A stretch of 64,000 bases of DNA from Microbacterium pygmaeum. Lineage in GTDB: Bacteria; Actinomycetota; Actinomycetes; Actinomycetales; Microbacteriaceae. The notes under the pieces are model-generated. The model was not told the DNA's origin. It ran no database searches and saw only the letters and a program-made list of their open reading frames with translations. The translations under genes and the position numbers were made by a program. Below, piece after piece: positions 1 through 8,048 of this stretch (positions within the stretch are counted from its first letter, which is position 1; each line of letters starts with the position of its first letter). Location: positions 1,984,001 to 2,048,000 of the forward strand of contig NZ_LT629692.1 of the NCBI RefSeq assembly GCF_900100885.1, read 5' to 3'.

Positions 1-999
1 CCACGACCAGAATCCGCTCGCCGAGGCTGCCGCGGCGTCCAGCGCGTGCCGGCCGTAGCCGCCGCCCGTGACGAGCCAGCCCGTCCACGACGCGAGGTAG
101 ATCACGAAGGCCACCGGGACGAACAGCACGAAGCTCACCGGTCCCTGCCGGAACGCGGCATCGGTCGGCCAGAACCCCACGCCCGCGCGCCGCCGCGCCA
201 GCGCGTCGGTGACCACGACGTAGATGCCCAGCGCGACGATCACGTACAGGCCCGACCACTTGACGGCCGTCGCGGCGCCTGCTGCGGCGCCTGCGGCGAT
301 CAGCCAGGGCCGGTTCCACAGCACCGGACCCCACGTGGGGCGCGTGCCGTCCAGCGACCGCAGCGCGACCAGTGCGGCGAGACGGTCCAGGTGCCGCCGG
401 CGATCCAGCAGGACGAACCAGAAGGCGAGCAGTACGAAGAAGGCCAGGAAGTTGTCCAGCAGGGCGACCCGGCTGAGCACGATCGCGAGGCCGTCGATCG
501 CCATCAGCAGCCCGGCGACACCGGCGAACACGACGGAGCCGGTCAGCGTCCGGGCGACGAGATAGACCAGCAGGACCAGCGCGATGCCGAACACCGCCGT
601 CGCGAACCGCCAGCCGAACGTCGAGTCCGGGCCGAACAGGGCCATGCCCAGACCGATGAAGAACTTGCCGAGCGGCGGGTGCACGACGAAGCTGCCGGTC
701 GCGCTGAAGACGTCGGGCGCCCCGCCCAGGAACGTCTCGTTCGCGCCCTCCGGCCAGGTCGAGGCGTAGCCGAGATTCCACTGGCTCCAGGCGTCTTTGA
801 CGTAATACGTCTCGTCGAAGATGAAGGCGCGCGGATGCCCCAGATCCCAGAGCCGCAGCACGGCGCCGAGCGCCGTGATCAGCGTCGGAGCCAGCCACGC
901 CCACCGCCGTTGCAGGCGCGGATCGGCCCGGATCCGCGCCGCCCACCTGTCGTAGACCGAGGCGCGCGTCTGCACGAGGGGCGGCTCGGTGGAAGACAC
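1..999 (-). CDS. pmt: Protein O-mannosyltransferase (Pmt family), C-terminus outside window
   Basis: Only the first 333 codons lie inside the window; the gene continues beyond position 1. The product is a polytopic membrane enzyme that moves mannose from polyprenyl-phosphate-mannose to Ser/Thr of exported proteins. I see a short cytosolic N-terminus, a first membrane segment near residues 30-45, then the PMT loop with FDETYYVKD (the acidic DE pair expected in the active site) and VVHPPLGKFFIGLG, followed by several more hydrophobic segments. The GTG start at 999 is chosen because a TAGGCT -10 box ends exactly 7 bases upstream, implying a leaderless mRNA; no Shine-Dalgarno is present. It diverges from rsmI, the standard actinobacterial pairing. 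The family call is firm; substrate proteins are unknown. Confidence 0.9.
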   Translation of the reverse strand, partial: MSSTEPPLVQTRASVYDRWAARIRADPRLQRRWAWLAPTLITALGAVLRLWDLGHPRAFIFDETYYVKDAWSQWNLGYASTWPEGANETFLGGAPDVFSATGSFVVHPPLGKFFIGLGMALFGPDSTFGWRFATAVFGIALVLLVYLVARTLTGSVVFAGVAGLLMAIDGLAIVLSRVALLDNFLAFFVLLAFWFVLLDRRRHLDRLAALVALRSLDGTRPTWGPVLWNRPWLIAAGAAAGAATAVKWSGLYVIVALGIYVVVTDALARRRAGVGFWPTDAAFRQGPVSFVLFVPVAFVIYLASWTGWLVTGGGYGRHALDAAAASASGFWSW

Positions 1000-1006
1000 A
1001 GCGACC

Positions 1007-1016
1007 AGCCTAAGGT
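1007..1016. promoter_or_regulatory. Overlapping divergent -10 boxes for pmt and rsmI
   Basis: On the minus strand TAGGCT (1012 to 1007) sits 7 bases before the pmt GTG. On the plus strand TAAGGT (1011-1016) sits 7 bases before the rsmI GTG. The two hexamers share two base pairs, so one RNA polymerase would block the other. Both transcripts would start at or next to the start codon. This is inferred from sequence; no start-site data are available. Confidence 0.6.
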
Positions 1017-1023
1017 TGGGAGG

Positions 1024-1854
1024 GTGATCATCCTCGCCGCGACGCCCATCGGCAATCTCGGCGACGCGTCACGGCGCCTCATCGAGGCGCTCGAGAACGC
1101 CACAGTGATCGCCGCCGAAGACACGCGCACCACGCAGCGGCTGCTCGCCGCGCTCGGTGTCGTGAACCGGCCGAGACTGATCGCCCTGCACGATCACAAC
1201 GAGAAGCAGCGAGCCGGCGAATTGGTCGCACTGGCGGCGTCCGAAGACCTCCTCGTCCTCAGCGACGCCGGCATGCCGACGGTCAGCGACCCGGGCTACG
1301 GACTCGTCGCGGCCGCTGCTGCGGCCGGCGTCGGCGTGACCGTGATCCCCGGGCCGAGCGCGGTGCTGAGCGCACTGGCGGTCTCGGGCCTGCCGACCGA
1401 TCGCTTCACGTTCGAGGGATTTCTGCCGCGCAAGCCAGGCGACCGCCGCGGCGCCCTGCGGGCGTTGCAGGGGGAGCGGCGAACGATGGTGTTCTTCGAG
1501 TCTCCGGCGCGCACCCCCGCCTCGCTCGCCGACATCGCGTCGGTCCTCGGCTCCGATCGCCGTGTCGCCGTCTGCCGGGAGCTGACCAAGCTGCACGAGG
1601 AGGTCGCGCGCGGGACGGCGGCCGAACTCGTCGAGTGGGCCTCCGCGGGCGTGCGCGGCGAGGTCGTCCTCGTCGTGGAAGGCGCCCCGGCAGCGGAGGT
1701 CGCCTTTCCGGATGCGGTCGCGCAGGTGCTCGAGCAGGTGCGAACCGGGGTGCGGTTGAAGGATGCCGCGGCCGAGGTCTCCGCGCACACCGGCCACTCG
1801 TCGAGGGAGCTCTACCAGGCGTCCCTCGCGCAGCGAGGGACCCTCAGCCCTTGA
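1024..1854 (+). CDS. rsmI: 16S rRNA 2'-O-methyltransferase RsmI (C1402)
   Basis: This 276-residue protein is a typical-length SAM-dependent tetrapyrrole-methylase-fold enzyme that methylates the ribose of 16S rRNA C1402 using S-adenosylmethionine. Family motifs are visible: TPIGNLGD at residues 7-14, AEDTR at 31-35, SDAGMPTVSDPG near 82-93 and IPGPSA near 112. The C-terminal part (LKDAAAEVSAHTG, SRELYQ) matches the small helical domain of RsmI. GTG 1024 is the start because the conserved N-terminus begins immediately after it and a TAAGGT -10 lies 7 bases upstream. The reading frame is open further upstream, but that part is antisense to pmt and is not real. Its last 11 bases overlap the convergent permease gene. 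Confidence 0.96.
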   Translation: MIILAATPIGNLGDASRRLIEALENATVIAAEDTRTTQRLLAALGVVNRPRLIALHDHNEKQRAGELVALAASEDLLVLSDAGMPTVSDPGYGLVAAAAAAGVGVTVIPGPSAVLSALAVSGLPTDRFTFEGFLPRKPGDRRGALRALQGERRTMVFFESPARTPASLADIASVLGSDRRVAVCRELTKLHEEVARGTAAELVEWASAGVRGEVVLVVEGAPAAEVAFPDAVAQVLEQVRTGVRLKDAAAEVSAHTGHSSRELYQASLAQRGTLSP

Positions 1855-2758
1855 CCGCGCCCGAGGTCAGCCCGCCCACGATGTAGCGCTGCAGCGACAG
1901 GAACAGGATCAGCACGGGCAGGGCGGCCAGCACCGCGCCCGCCGCGAACAGGCCCCAGTTGGACGAGAGCTGGTCGGACACCCACTGGAACATCCCGACG
2001 GCCAACGTCCAGTTGTCCTGGGAGACCAGGACGAGACGGGCGATGATGAAATCGCCGAACGCCGCGATGAAGGCCAGGAGGGCGACGACGGCCAGGATCG
2101 GCGTCACGAGCGGCATGATGAGGCGCCAGAAGATCTGGGCGTGGGTCGCACCGTCGATCTTGGCCGACTCGTCCAACTCCATCGGAATGGTGTTGAAGAA
2201 GCCGTACATGAGGAAGGTGTTGGTCCCGAGTGCGCCTCCGAGATACACGCAGATGAGCGCGATCTTGGAGTTGAGGCCGAGCGCGGGCACCACCTCGCCG
2301 AGCGCCAGGAGCAGCAGGAAGATCGCGATGAAGGCGAGCGCCTGCGGGAACATCTGGATGATCAGCAGCGACGTGAGACTCAGCCGTCTTCCCGCGAATC
2401 GGAAGCGCGAGAACGCATAGGCGGCCGACGCGCCCATCAGCACGGCTCCGATCGCCGCGACCCCTCCGATCAGGAGCGTGTTGCCGTACCAGGCCCAGTA
2501 GCTGGTCTGTCCGAGCGCAGCGTAGTTCGTGAGGTCGAACGTGCTGAACAGGGCGTTCGCGGCCGACAGGTTCCCGCCCGGGTTGAAGGATGCGGAGACG
2601 ACGTAGACCAGCGGGAAGGCCGCGTAGAAGATGATGACGATCGCCAGGAGGTACTTCCAACCGACCTCGAGCACCCAGCGTCGGCGTTTGGCGCCGCTGC
2701 GGGAGGAAGCCGGTCCTGCGGTCTGAGACGTCGGTGCTGCGACGGCGCGCGTGGACAT
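1844..2758 (-). CDS. Sugar ABC transporter permease, MalG type
   Basis: This 304-residue inner-membrane protein is the second permease of a carbohydrate importer. About six hydrophobic segments are visible, and the EAA coupling loop (IPMELDESAKIDGATHAQIF) lies at residues 191-210, where the ATPase docks. No ATPase gene is nearby, as is usual for CUT1 systems that share a common MsiK-type ATPase. ATG 2758 overlaps the stop codon of the upstream permease by four bases (ATGA), implying translational coupling. It is the last gene of the beta-galactosidase/transporter operon and overlaps the rsmI 3' end. The substrate, probably a beta-galactoside oligosaccharide, is inferred from the GH42 gene. 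Confidence 0.92.
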   Translation of the reverse strand: MSTRAVAAPTSQTAGPASSRSGAKRRRWVLEVGWKYLLAIVIIFYAAFPLVYVVSASFNPGGNLSAANALFSTFDLTNYAALGQTSYWAWYGNTLLIGGVAAIGAVLMGASAAYAFSRFRFAGRRLSLTSLLIIQMFPQALAFIAIFLLLLALGEVVPALGLNSKIALICVYLGGALGTNTFLMYGFFNTIPMELDESAKIDGATHAQIFWRLIMPLVTPILAVVALLAFIAAFGDFIIARLVLVSQDNWTLAVGMFQWVSDQLSSNWGLFAAGAVLAALPVLILFLSLQRYIVGGLTSGAVKG

Positions 2759-4398
2759 CACTGGTACTCCTCGAGCTTGCGGGTCTGGCGGAAGGCGATC
2801 GCCGAGATGAGTCCGACGACGAGGAACACGAGGATCGACAGCGCGCTCGCCAGTCCGAAGTCCGCAGCGCCACCGGCGACGCCGGAGATGCGGTAGATCG
2901 CGGAGATCAGGATGTCGGTGTAGCCGAGCGCGAACGGCGCGCCCGGTATCGCCGGCCCGCCGTTGTTGAACATGTAGATCGTCGTGAAGTTGTTGAAGCT
3001 GAAGGCGAAGGATGAGATCAGCAGAGGCGCCGTCGCGACCAGGACGAGCGGAAGGATGATCGAGCGCATCTGCCGCGAGCGCCCGGCTCCGTCGATGGAT
3101 GCCGCTTCGAGCGAGTCCTTCGGCAGTGACTGGAGGGCACCGGTGCACACGAGGAAGAAGTACGGGTAGGTGAGCCACACGTTCACCCACAGCACGGCGA
3201 TCCGCGCCAGCCACGGATCACCGAGCCAGTTGATCTGGGCGCCGAAGAAGAAGAGGTCGTTGATCACGCCGAACTCCGCGTTGAACATCCCCCGGAACAG
3301 CAGCGCCGACATGAACGCGGGAAATGCGTACGGCAGGATGAACAGCGTCCGCAGGACCTTGCGCCCCCGCACGCGCGGATCGTTGTAGATGATCGCGACG
3401 ATGAGGCCCATGAGGAACGGGATGGCGACGGACAGCAGCGCGAAGGCGAACGTCCACAGCGTCACGATCCCCAGCGCACTCTGCAGCTTCGGGTCGGTGA
3501 AGATCTGGATGAAGTTGTCGAATCCGACCCCGACGTACCAGCCCGCGGGCAGAGCGGACCCGTCGTCGGCGACGAAGCTGCCGGTGTCGGTCGCGCGGTA
3601 GACGGTGCCGCTGGCGGTGTCGGTGATGGTCTGCGCGGACTCGTCCCAGACCAGGGTCGACTCGTACACCGCCCCCGTCGTACCCTCTCGGGTCCGGATC
3701 GAGCCGTCGTTCGGATCGTCTGAGACCGGGACCCGCAGATTCGTGATGATCTCCTGCAGCGCGGGATCGGTGAGGACCTGGTTGCGGGCCACGACGTTCC
3801 AGCCGGGCACCGCGACGGGAGCGCCGGTCGCGCCGATCTCGGCGCCCCGCACCTGCGCAAGCGGCTCGTCCGTGTCGCCGGCCAGCACGTCCTCGTCCTC
3901 GACGATGGCGAAGCCGTACTCCCCGCCCCGTTCGATCACGGCGAGGGGATAGGTCGGGGAGTCCTCGAGCCGGCGCTCACCCTGCGTGAGCGCCGCATTG
4001 ACCGCCTGCTCCTGCGTGCCGATGTGCCCGGTGCCGTAGTTGGTGAAGGCGATGTAGCCGGTGTACAGGAAGATGAACACCTGGAAGATCAAGAGGAACG
4101 TGAGCCCGGGGAAGAGGTACTTCAGCGGGAGCGCCCTCTTCGTGAAGTACACGATGTCGGCGAGCAGGAGCAGCACGACCGCCACGCCGAAGATCACCCA
4201 CGACTCGGCGCGGAACGCGCTGACGATCGCGAGGAGACTGACGGCGTTGACGATCGCCATCAGCGCCAGCTTGACCAGGAACCCCCACCCAGGTCCACGC
4301 CATCGGCGCGCGTGCGATTCGCCGCGTGAGGTCGAGCTCTGTCTGGGTGGTGCGTCGCCGGAATGCGGTCCCGCCACCGTGCTGCCGGGCAGCGTCAT
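2758..4398 (-). CDS. Sugar ABC transporter permease, MalF type with large extracytoplasmic loop
   Basis: This 546-residue protein is longer than ordinary CUT1 permeases because it carries a soluble insertion of roughly 160-190 residues after the early membrane helices. It corresponds in position to the P2 loop of maltose-type MalF, which contacts the binding protein. Membrane helices resume near residue 290, and the EAA loop DSLEAASIDGAGRSRQ is at 428-443. ATG 4398 is preceded by a duplicated CAGGAG, of which the distal copy is at a good Shine-Dalgarno distance. The frame stays open upstream, but that stretch runs back into the binding-protein gene. MalE/F/G-type genes follow one another in the order expected of a maltodextrin-like importer. 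Confidence 0.92.
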   Translation of the reverse strand: MTLPGSTVAGPHSGDAPPRQSSTSRGESHARRWRGPGWGFLVKLALMAIVNAVSLLAIVSAFRAESWVIFGVAVVLLLLADIVYFTKRALPLKYLFPGLTFLLIFQVFIFLYTGYIAFTNYGTGHIGTQEQAVNAALTQGERRLEDSPTYPLAVIERGGEYGFAIVEDEDVLAGDTDEPLAQVRGAEIGATGAPVAVPGWNVVARNQVLTDPALQEIITNLRVPVSDDPNDGSIRTREGTTGAVYESTLVWDESAQTITDTASGTVYRATDTGSFVADDGSALPAGWYVGVGFDNFIQIFTDPKLQSALGIVTLWTFAFALLSVAIPFLMGLIVAIIYNDPRVRGRKVLRTLFILPYAFPAFMSALLFRGMFNAEFGVINDLFFFGAQINWLGDPWLARIAVLWVNVWLTYPYFFLVCTGALQSLPKDSLEAASIDGAGRSRQMRSIILPLVLVATAPLLISSFAFSFNNFTTIYMFNNGGPAIPGAPFALGYTDILISAIYRISGVAGGAADFGLASALSILVFLVVGLISAIAFRQTRKLEEYQ

Positions 4399-4430
4399 CT
4401 CCTGCTCCTGTCTTGATCCGTGGGGAGGGG

Positions 4431-4458
4431 CGCGCGGGGCGGAGGACCGCCCCGCGCG
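4431..4458 (-). other. 12-bp stem-loop between binding protein and MalF genes
   Basis: The arms 4431-4442 and 4447-4458 are perfectly complementary over 12 GC-rich pairs with a 4-base loop. It lies 5 bases after the binding-protein stop codon in the transcribed direction and has no T-run after it. Such hairpins commonly protect the upstream mRNA end or reduce read-through, giving more binding protein than permease. This role is inferred. Confidence 0.65.
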
Positions 4459-4463
4459 TCCGA

Positions 4464-5696
4464 TCAGCCGATCGCGGCCTGAAGGTCGGCGACCATCGTG
4501 TTCCAGGTCGCCACGGGGTCGGCCCCGCCGATGATCTGGACCTGTGCGGCGTTCCAGAGATCCCAGACCGAGCCCATCTCGGGGATCGAGGGCTGCGGCA
4601 CGCCGTTCTGTGCGGAGGCGATGAAGCCGGCGATCACCGGGTCGGAGGAGACCTCCTCGGCGAGCGTCTTCCACGCGGGGATGCGCGGGTCTGCCTCGTA
4701 GAGGGCCTTCTGGGCGTCGTCGGTCGCGATGTAGTTGACCAGGAAGTCCTGCGCCAGAAGCGCGTTGGCCGACTCCGAGCTGACGTAGAAGCCCTGCACG
4801 CCGACGAACGGTGCGGCCGTCTCTCCTCCGGCGGAGGGGATCGGGTTCACTTTGATGTTCACGCCGTCAGCGGTGAGCGCCTCGATGGCCCACGGCCCCT
4901 GCACTGTGTACGCGGCCTGACCCGAGGCGAACAGTTCGTTGTTCGTGTCGTAGTCCACCGTCGTGGAGATGATGCCGGTGCCGGCACTTCCGTTGGCACC
5001 GAGCCAGGTGGCGAATGCGTCTCCGGCGGCTCCGCCCATGCCGACCTCGCTGGTGTACGAGCCGGAGTCGTCCTGCACGAACACCGGTGCGCCGAACGAG
5101 GTCTGGAAGCCGTACATCGTGTAGGCGTCTCCGGTCTGCCCGCCCGTGTTGATCACGATCGGACGCGCGGCGCCGGCGGTGGTCGCCGCGGTGATCGCGT
5201 CGTCCCAGGTCGCCGGTGCGTCCTGGCCGACCAGGTCGGTGTTCTGCACGAGCGCGACGGCTTCCAGCGCGTACGGGAGGGCGTAGAGCTGACCGTCGTA
5301 GGTCATCGCCTCCACCGCCACCTGCTCGATGGAATCGGCCTTGTCGCCGAGGTCGATCGTGTCCACGACGCCGGCCGCGACGAATGCGCCGAGCCAGTCG
5401 TGGGCGCCGATCGTGATGTCGGGGCCTTCGCCGGTGGGGACCTGCGCGATGAAGTCCGCACGCATGTCCTCGAAGTTCTTCTGCACCAGTGTCACCTTGG
5501 TGCCGGTCTCGTCCTCGAAGGCGGCGGCAGCCGCTTCGATCGCGGGCTTGCGATTCTCATCGGTCCAGATGACGAGTTCTCCGCCCGCGTCGCCGCCGCC
5601 GTCGGTGGCGTCGGGTGCTGCCGAGCCACCGGAGCAGCCGGACAGCAGCAGAGCGGCCGACGCGAGTGCGACGACGCCGATTCCCATCTTGCGCAT
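4464..5696 (-). CDS. Sugar-binding lipoprotein of ABC importer (MalE type)
   Basis: This 410-residue extracytoplasmic solute-binding protein belongs to the family-1 sugar-binding proteins. A type II signal peptide ends in LLLSGC with the lipidated cysteine at residue 21, so it should be tethered to the outer face of the membrane. A Ser/Gly/Asp-rich linker follows, then a mature domain with ELVIWTDENRKPAIEA near the N-terminus and TVQGPWAIEAL and VQGFYVS further on, typical of maltose/oligosaccharide-binding proteins. GAGAGGAAG precedes ATG 5696 at suitable spacing. It follows the GH42 gene in the same direction, which suggests galacto-oligosaccharide as ligand, but the ligand cannot be read from sequence. 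Confidence 0.92.
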   Translation of the reverse strand: MRKMGIGVVALASAALLLSGCSGGSAAPDATDGGGDAGGELVIWTDENRKPAIEAAAAAFEDETGTKVTLVQKNFEDMRADFIAQVPTGEGPDITIGAHDWLGAFVAAGVVDTIDLGDKADSIEQVAVEAMTYDGQLYALPYALEAVALVQNTDLVGQDAPATWDDAITAATTAGAARPIVINTGGQTGDAYTMYGFQTSFGAPVFVQDDSGSYTSEVGMGGAAGDAFATWLGANGSAGTGIISTTVDYDTNNELFASGQAAYTVQGPWAIEALTADGVNIKVNPIPSAGGETAAPFVGVQGFYVSSESANALLAQDFLVNYIATDDAQKALYEADPRIPAWKTLAEEVSSDPVIAGFIASAQNGVPQPSIPEMGSVWDLWNAAQVQIIGGADPVATWNTMVADLQAAIG

Positions 5697-5838
5697 TGAT
5701 CTTCCTCTCGGAGGTGGTCGATGCGCGGCTCCGGCGGAGTCGCGTCATTACGACCGGTGTGGTGCCGCAGCCGGTCGGCCACGGCGGATATCGCAGTACT
5801 GCGCTGGACCGGTGGTCCTCACGCAGAGCGGGTGGCGG
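5697..5838 (-). promoter_or_regulatory. Spacer between GH42 and binding-protein genes with two weak operator-like cores
   Basis: The 142-bp spacer contains the 7-mer GACCGGT at 5752-5758 and again at 5807-5813. This is the core of the two strong operators near 7.9-8.0 kb. The flanks do not keep the outer symmetry, so these are at most weak LacI sites. A possible second promoter could serve the transporter genes, but I see no convincing -10/-35 pair. Confidence 0.25.
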
Positions 5839-7863
5839 TCAGTGACCACCCCCTTCGTCCGCGGATGAGCTGCGGATGACGGCGACGTGCCCTGCAGCCA
5901 AGGTCGCGGTGTCGGTGATCTCCTGCTGCGTCAGCAGGTCGAACCCCGCCGTCGGCATGTCCACCGCGGTCTCGGAGTGATTGATGGCGACCACGTACTC
6001 CACCCCGTCGCCGTGACGACGGACGACCTCCAGCCCCTCGGGCGAATCCGCCGGGGAGATCCCCGCATCGCGGTAGATCTGGGACATGAGGACCGCCAGC
6101 GATCGCGCATCCGGCCGAGTGCTCACGTACCAGCCCACGCCGTCGCCGTGCTGATGCCGCGTGATCGCGGGCTTGCCCGCGGCGGGTCCGCCGAGATACG
6201 TCGCGCGTGTCTCCGCACCCGCGATCACGAGATCCTCCTGCCAGACGTCGGCCGTGAGCAGCGCGTCGTCGAAGCGCAGATCGGCGACCGCGCCCTCGCG
6301 CATCGGCAGGTGCTCCTCGACGCGCACGCCCAGCGACTCCGCGAGTGGAGCGAGGAAGCCTCCCTCGTGCACGGCGTCATTCTCGTCGACGACGGCGGAG
6401 AAGAACGACACCACGAGAGTGCCGCCGCGCTCCACGTAGCTGTTCAGGTTCGCGGCATCCGATCGGGAGAGGAGATACTGCGCCGGTGCGATGACCAGTC
6501 GGTAGCCGGAGAGGTCGTGGCCGGGCAGGGCGAAGTCCACGGTGATGTTGTCGCGCCACAGGCGCTCGTAGAAGGCGCGGATCCGCTCGTGGTTGTCGAG
6601 GTCGTCGGACGGCCGCCATTCCAGGCCCTGCGCCCAGAACGATTCGAAGTCCCACAGGATCGCCACGTCTGCGTGCACGCGCGAGCCCCGCACCTCTGCG
6701 AGCCGCCCGAGTTTCGCGCCGAGGTCCACGACCTCGCGGAAGACGCGCGAGTCCGCGCCGGCATGGGGGAGCATCGCCGAGTGGAACTTCTCGGCTCCCG
6801 AGCGGCCTGCGCGCCACTGGAAGAACAGGATGCCGTCCGCTCCGCGACCGAAGTGCGAGAAGGAGTTGCGGGCCATCTCTCCCGGTACCTTCGCGATGTT
6901 GCGCGGCTGCCAGTTCACGGCCGAGGTCGAATGCTCCATGAGGATCCAGGGCATGCCGCCGCCGACCGAGCGGGAGAGGTCGGCCGCGATCGCGAGTCCG
7001 ATCTCGGCGTCTTCGTCGGCTGCCCACAGGTAGTGGTCGTCCGAGACGATGTCCACTTCCTTCGCCCACGCCCACAGGTCGCAGCCGTTGTGCTGATTGG
7101 CCATGAAGTTCGTGGTGATCGGCTGAGCGGCATGGGCGCGGATCGCGTCGCGTTCGGCGATGAAGCAGGCGCGAAGCTGGACGTCGGTGAATCGCGCGTA
7201 GTCAAGTCGCTGGGCCGGATTGACGACGGATGCCGCGGTCGCGGGCGCCCCGATGTGCTCCCACTCGCCATAGTGCTGACCCCAGAATGCCGTCCCCCAG
7301 GCGGCGTTCAGCTCGTCCAGGCTGCCGTAGTGCTCCCTCAGCCACGCCCGCCACTCGCGCACGGCGTGTGCGGAGTAGTCCTCCCCGACGGGCGTTCCGT
7401 ATTCGTTGTGCACGTGCCACAGCACGACGGCGGGATGGTGCGCGTATCGCCGGGCGAGCTCGGTCGCGATGCGCACGGAGGCCGCCCGATAGTCCGGCGA
7501 GGAGTGCGAGGCCATGCCCCGGGAGCCGAAGCCCAGGGCGACGCCGTCCCGGGTGAGGACGCGGGCGTCGGGATGCGCGGCGAAGAACCATGCCGGGGGA
7601 GACGCCGTGGGCGTTCCGAGATCGACGGCGACGCCGTTCGCATGCAGAAGATCCAGCACCTCGTCGAGCCATTCCCAGTCGAACACGCCTTTACTGGTCT
7701 CCAGGAGGGCCCAGGAGAAGATGCCGACGCTGACCAGCGTGACGCCCGCCTCGCGCATGAGGGCGACGTCCTCGTGCCAGGTTTCCCGCGACCACTGCTC
7801 GGGGTTGTAGTCGCCGCCATAGGCGATCCCGTCGAGCGCGGGCCACGGAACTGCTGACGTCAT
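5839..7863 (-). CDS. Beta-galactosidase, glycoside hydrolase family 42
   Basis: This 674-residue cytosolic enzyme should hydrolyse terminal beta-galactosides taken up by the adjacent importer. The N-terminal TIM barrel carries YGGDYNPEQW near residues 15-24, the acid/base Glu154 in HVHNEYG and the nucleophile Glu310 in WILMEHSTS. A GATase-like trimerisation domain and a small C-terminal domain follow, as in GH42 enzymes. No signal peptide is present. ATG 7863 has GAGGAA upstream. It is the first gene of the operon read towards malE/F/G-type genes, with a TAGGGT -10 box and an operator just downstream of the predicted transcription start. Confidence 0.95.
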   Translation of the reverse strand: MTSAVPWPALDGIAYGGDYNPEQWSRETWHEDVALMREAGVTLVSVGIFSWALLETSKGVFDWEWLDEVLDLLHANGVAVDLGTPTASPPAWFFAAHPDARVLTRDGVALGFGSRGMASHSSPDYRAASVRIATELARRYAHHPAVVLWHVHNEYGTPVGEDYSAHAVREWRAWLREHYGSLDELNAAWGTAFWGQHYGEWEHIGAPATAASVVNPAQRLDYARFTDVQLRACFIAERDAIRAHAAQPITTNFMANQHNGCDLWAWAKEVDIVSDDHYLWAADEDAEIGLAIAADLSRSVGGGMPWILMEHSTSAVNWQPRNIAKVPGEMARNSFSHFGRGADGILFFQWRAGRSGAEKFHSAMLPHAGADSRVFREVVDLGAKLGRLAEVRGSRVHADVAILWDFESFWAQGLEWRPSDDLDNHERIRAFYERLWRDNITVDFALPGHDLSGYRLVIAPAQYLLSRSDAANLNSYVERGGTLVVSFFSAVVDENDAVHEGGFLAPLAESLGVRVEEHLPMREGAVADLRFDDALLTADVWQEDLVIAGAETRATYLGGPAAGKPAITRHQHGDGVGWYVSTRPDARSLAVLMSQIYRDAGISPADSPEGLEVVRRHGDGVEYVVAINHSETAVDMPTAGFDLLTQQEITDTATLAAGHVAVIRSSSADEGGGH

Positions 7864-7914
7864 GAAAAGGATTCCTCGGTGTCGTCGAACCGGGGACGCC
7901 GAACCGTGCGGGCG

Positions 7915-7932
7915 ACTGTGACCGGTCCCAGT
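7915..7932. promoter_or_regulatory. LacI-family operator O1 in the GH42 promoter
   Basis: The 18-bp sequence ACTGTGACCGGTCCCAGT is a palindrome with one mismatched pair and a central CG, the usual LacI/GalR-type layout. A TAGGGT -10 box for the GH42 gene lies at 7952 to 7947 on the minus strand, so O1 covers about +8 to +25 of that transcript and would block elongation or initiation. It shares 17 of 18 bases with O2. Confidence 0.8.
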
Positions 7933-7946
7933 GGGGTGTTCGTCCC

Positions 7947-7952
7947 ACCCTA
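7947..7952 (-). promoter_or_regulatory. -10 box of the GH42 operon
   Basis: TAGGGT on the minus strand, about 84 bases upstream of the GH42 ATG, fits the actinobacterial -10 pattern seen throughout this window. O1 lies immediately downstream of it and O2 upstream. No clear -35 element is visible. Confidence 0.5.
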
Positions 7953-7989
7953 AATCGGTCCGCGTCGGTGCGGGAACCCTCGTTATCGA

Positions 7990-8007
7990 ACTGTGACCGG
8001 TCCCAGA
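7990..8007. promoter_or_regulatory. LacI-family operator O2 upstream of the repressor gene
   Basis: ACTGTGACCGGTCCCAGA matches O1 at 17 of 18 positions in the same orientation, 75 bp away. It sits just upstream of the expected -35 region of the repressor gene, whose TAGAGT -10 box is at 8037-8042. The pair could support looping between two repressor dimers and autoregulation. Confidence 0.78.
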
Positions 8008-8048
8008 ATGTGCGCACCGCAGCCCCGTGCAGCCGCTAGAGTTCCCGC

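Noticed and set aside
46..1023. Open frame upstream of rsmI that would extend it to about 600 residues
   Set aside because: It is antisense to pmt, rich in Arg/Gln/Glu with no homology, and the rsmI family begins at 1024 behind its own -10 box.
5751..5813. Two GACCGGT cores as strong LacI operators before the binding-protein gene
   Set aside because: Only the central ACCGGT is symmetrical; outer positions do not match O1/O2, so they were kept as weak candidates only.
5887..7857. 656-codon plus-strand open frame opposite the GH42 gene
   Set aside because: Shadow frame; the catalytic motifs of GH42 are all in the minus-strand frame.
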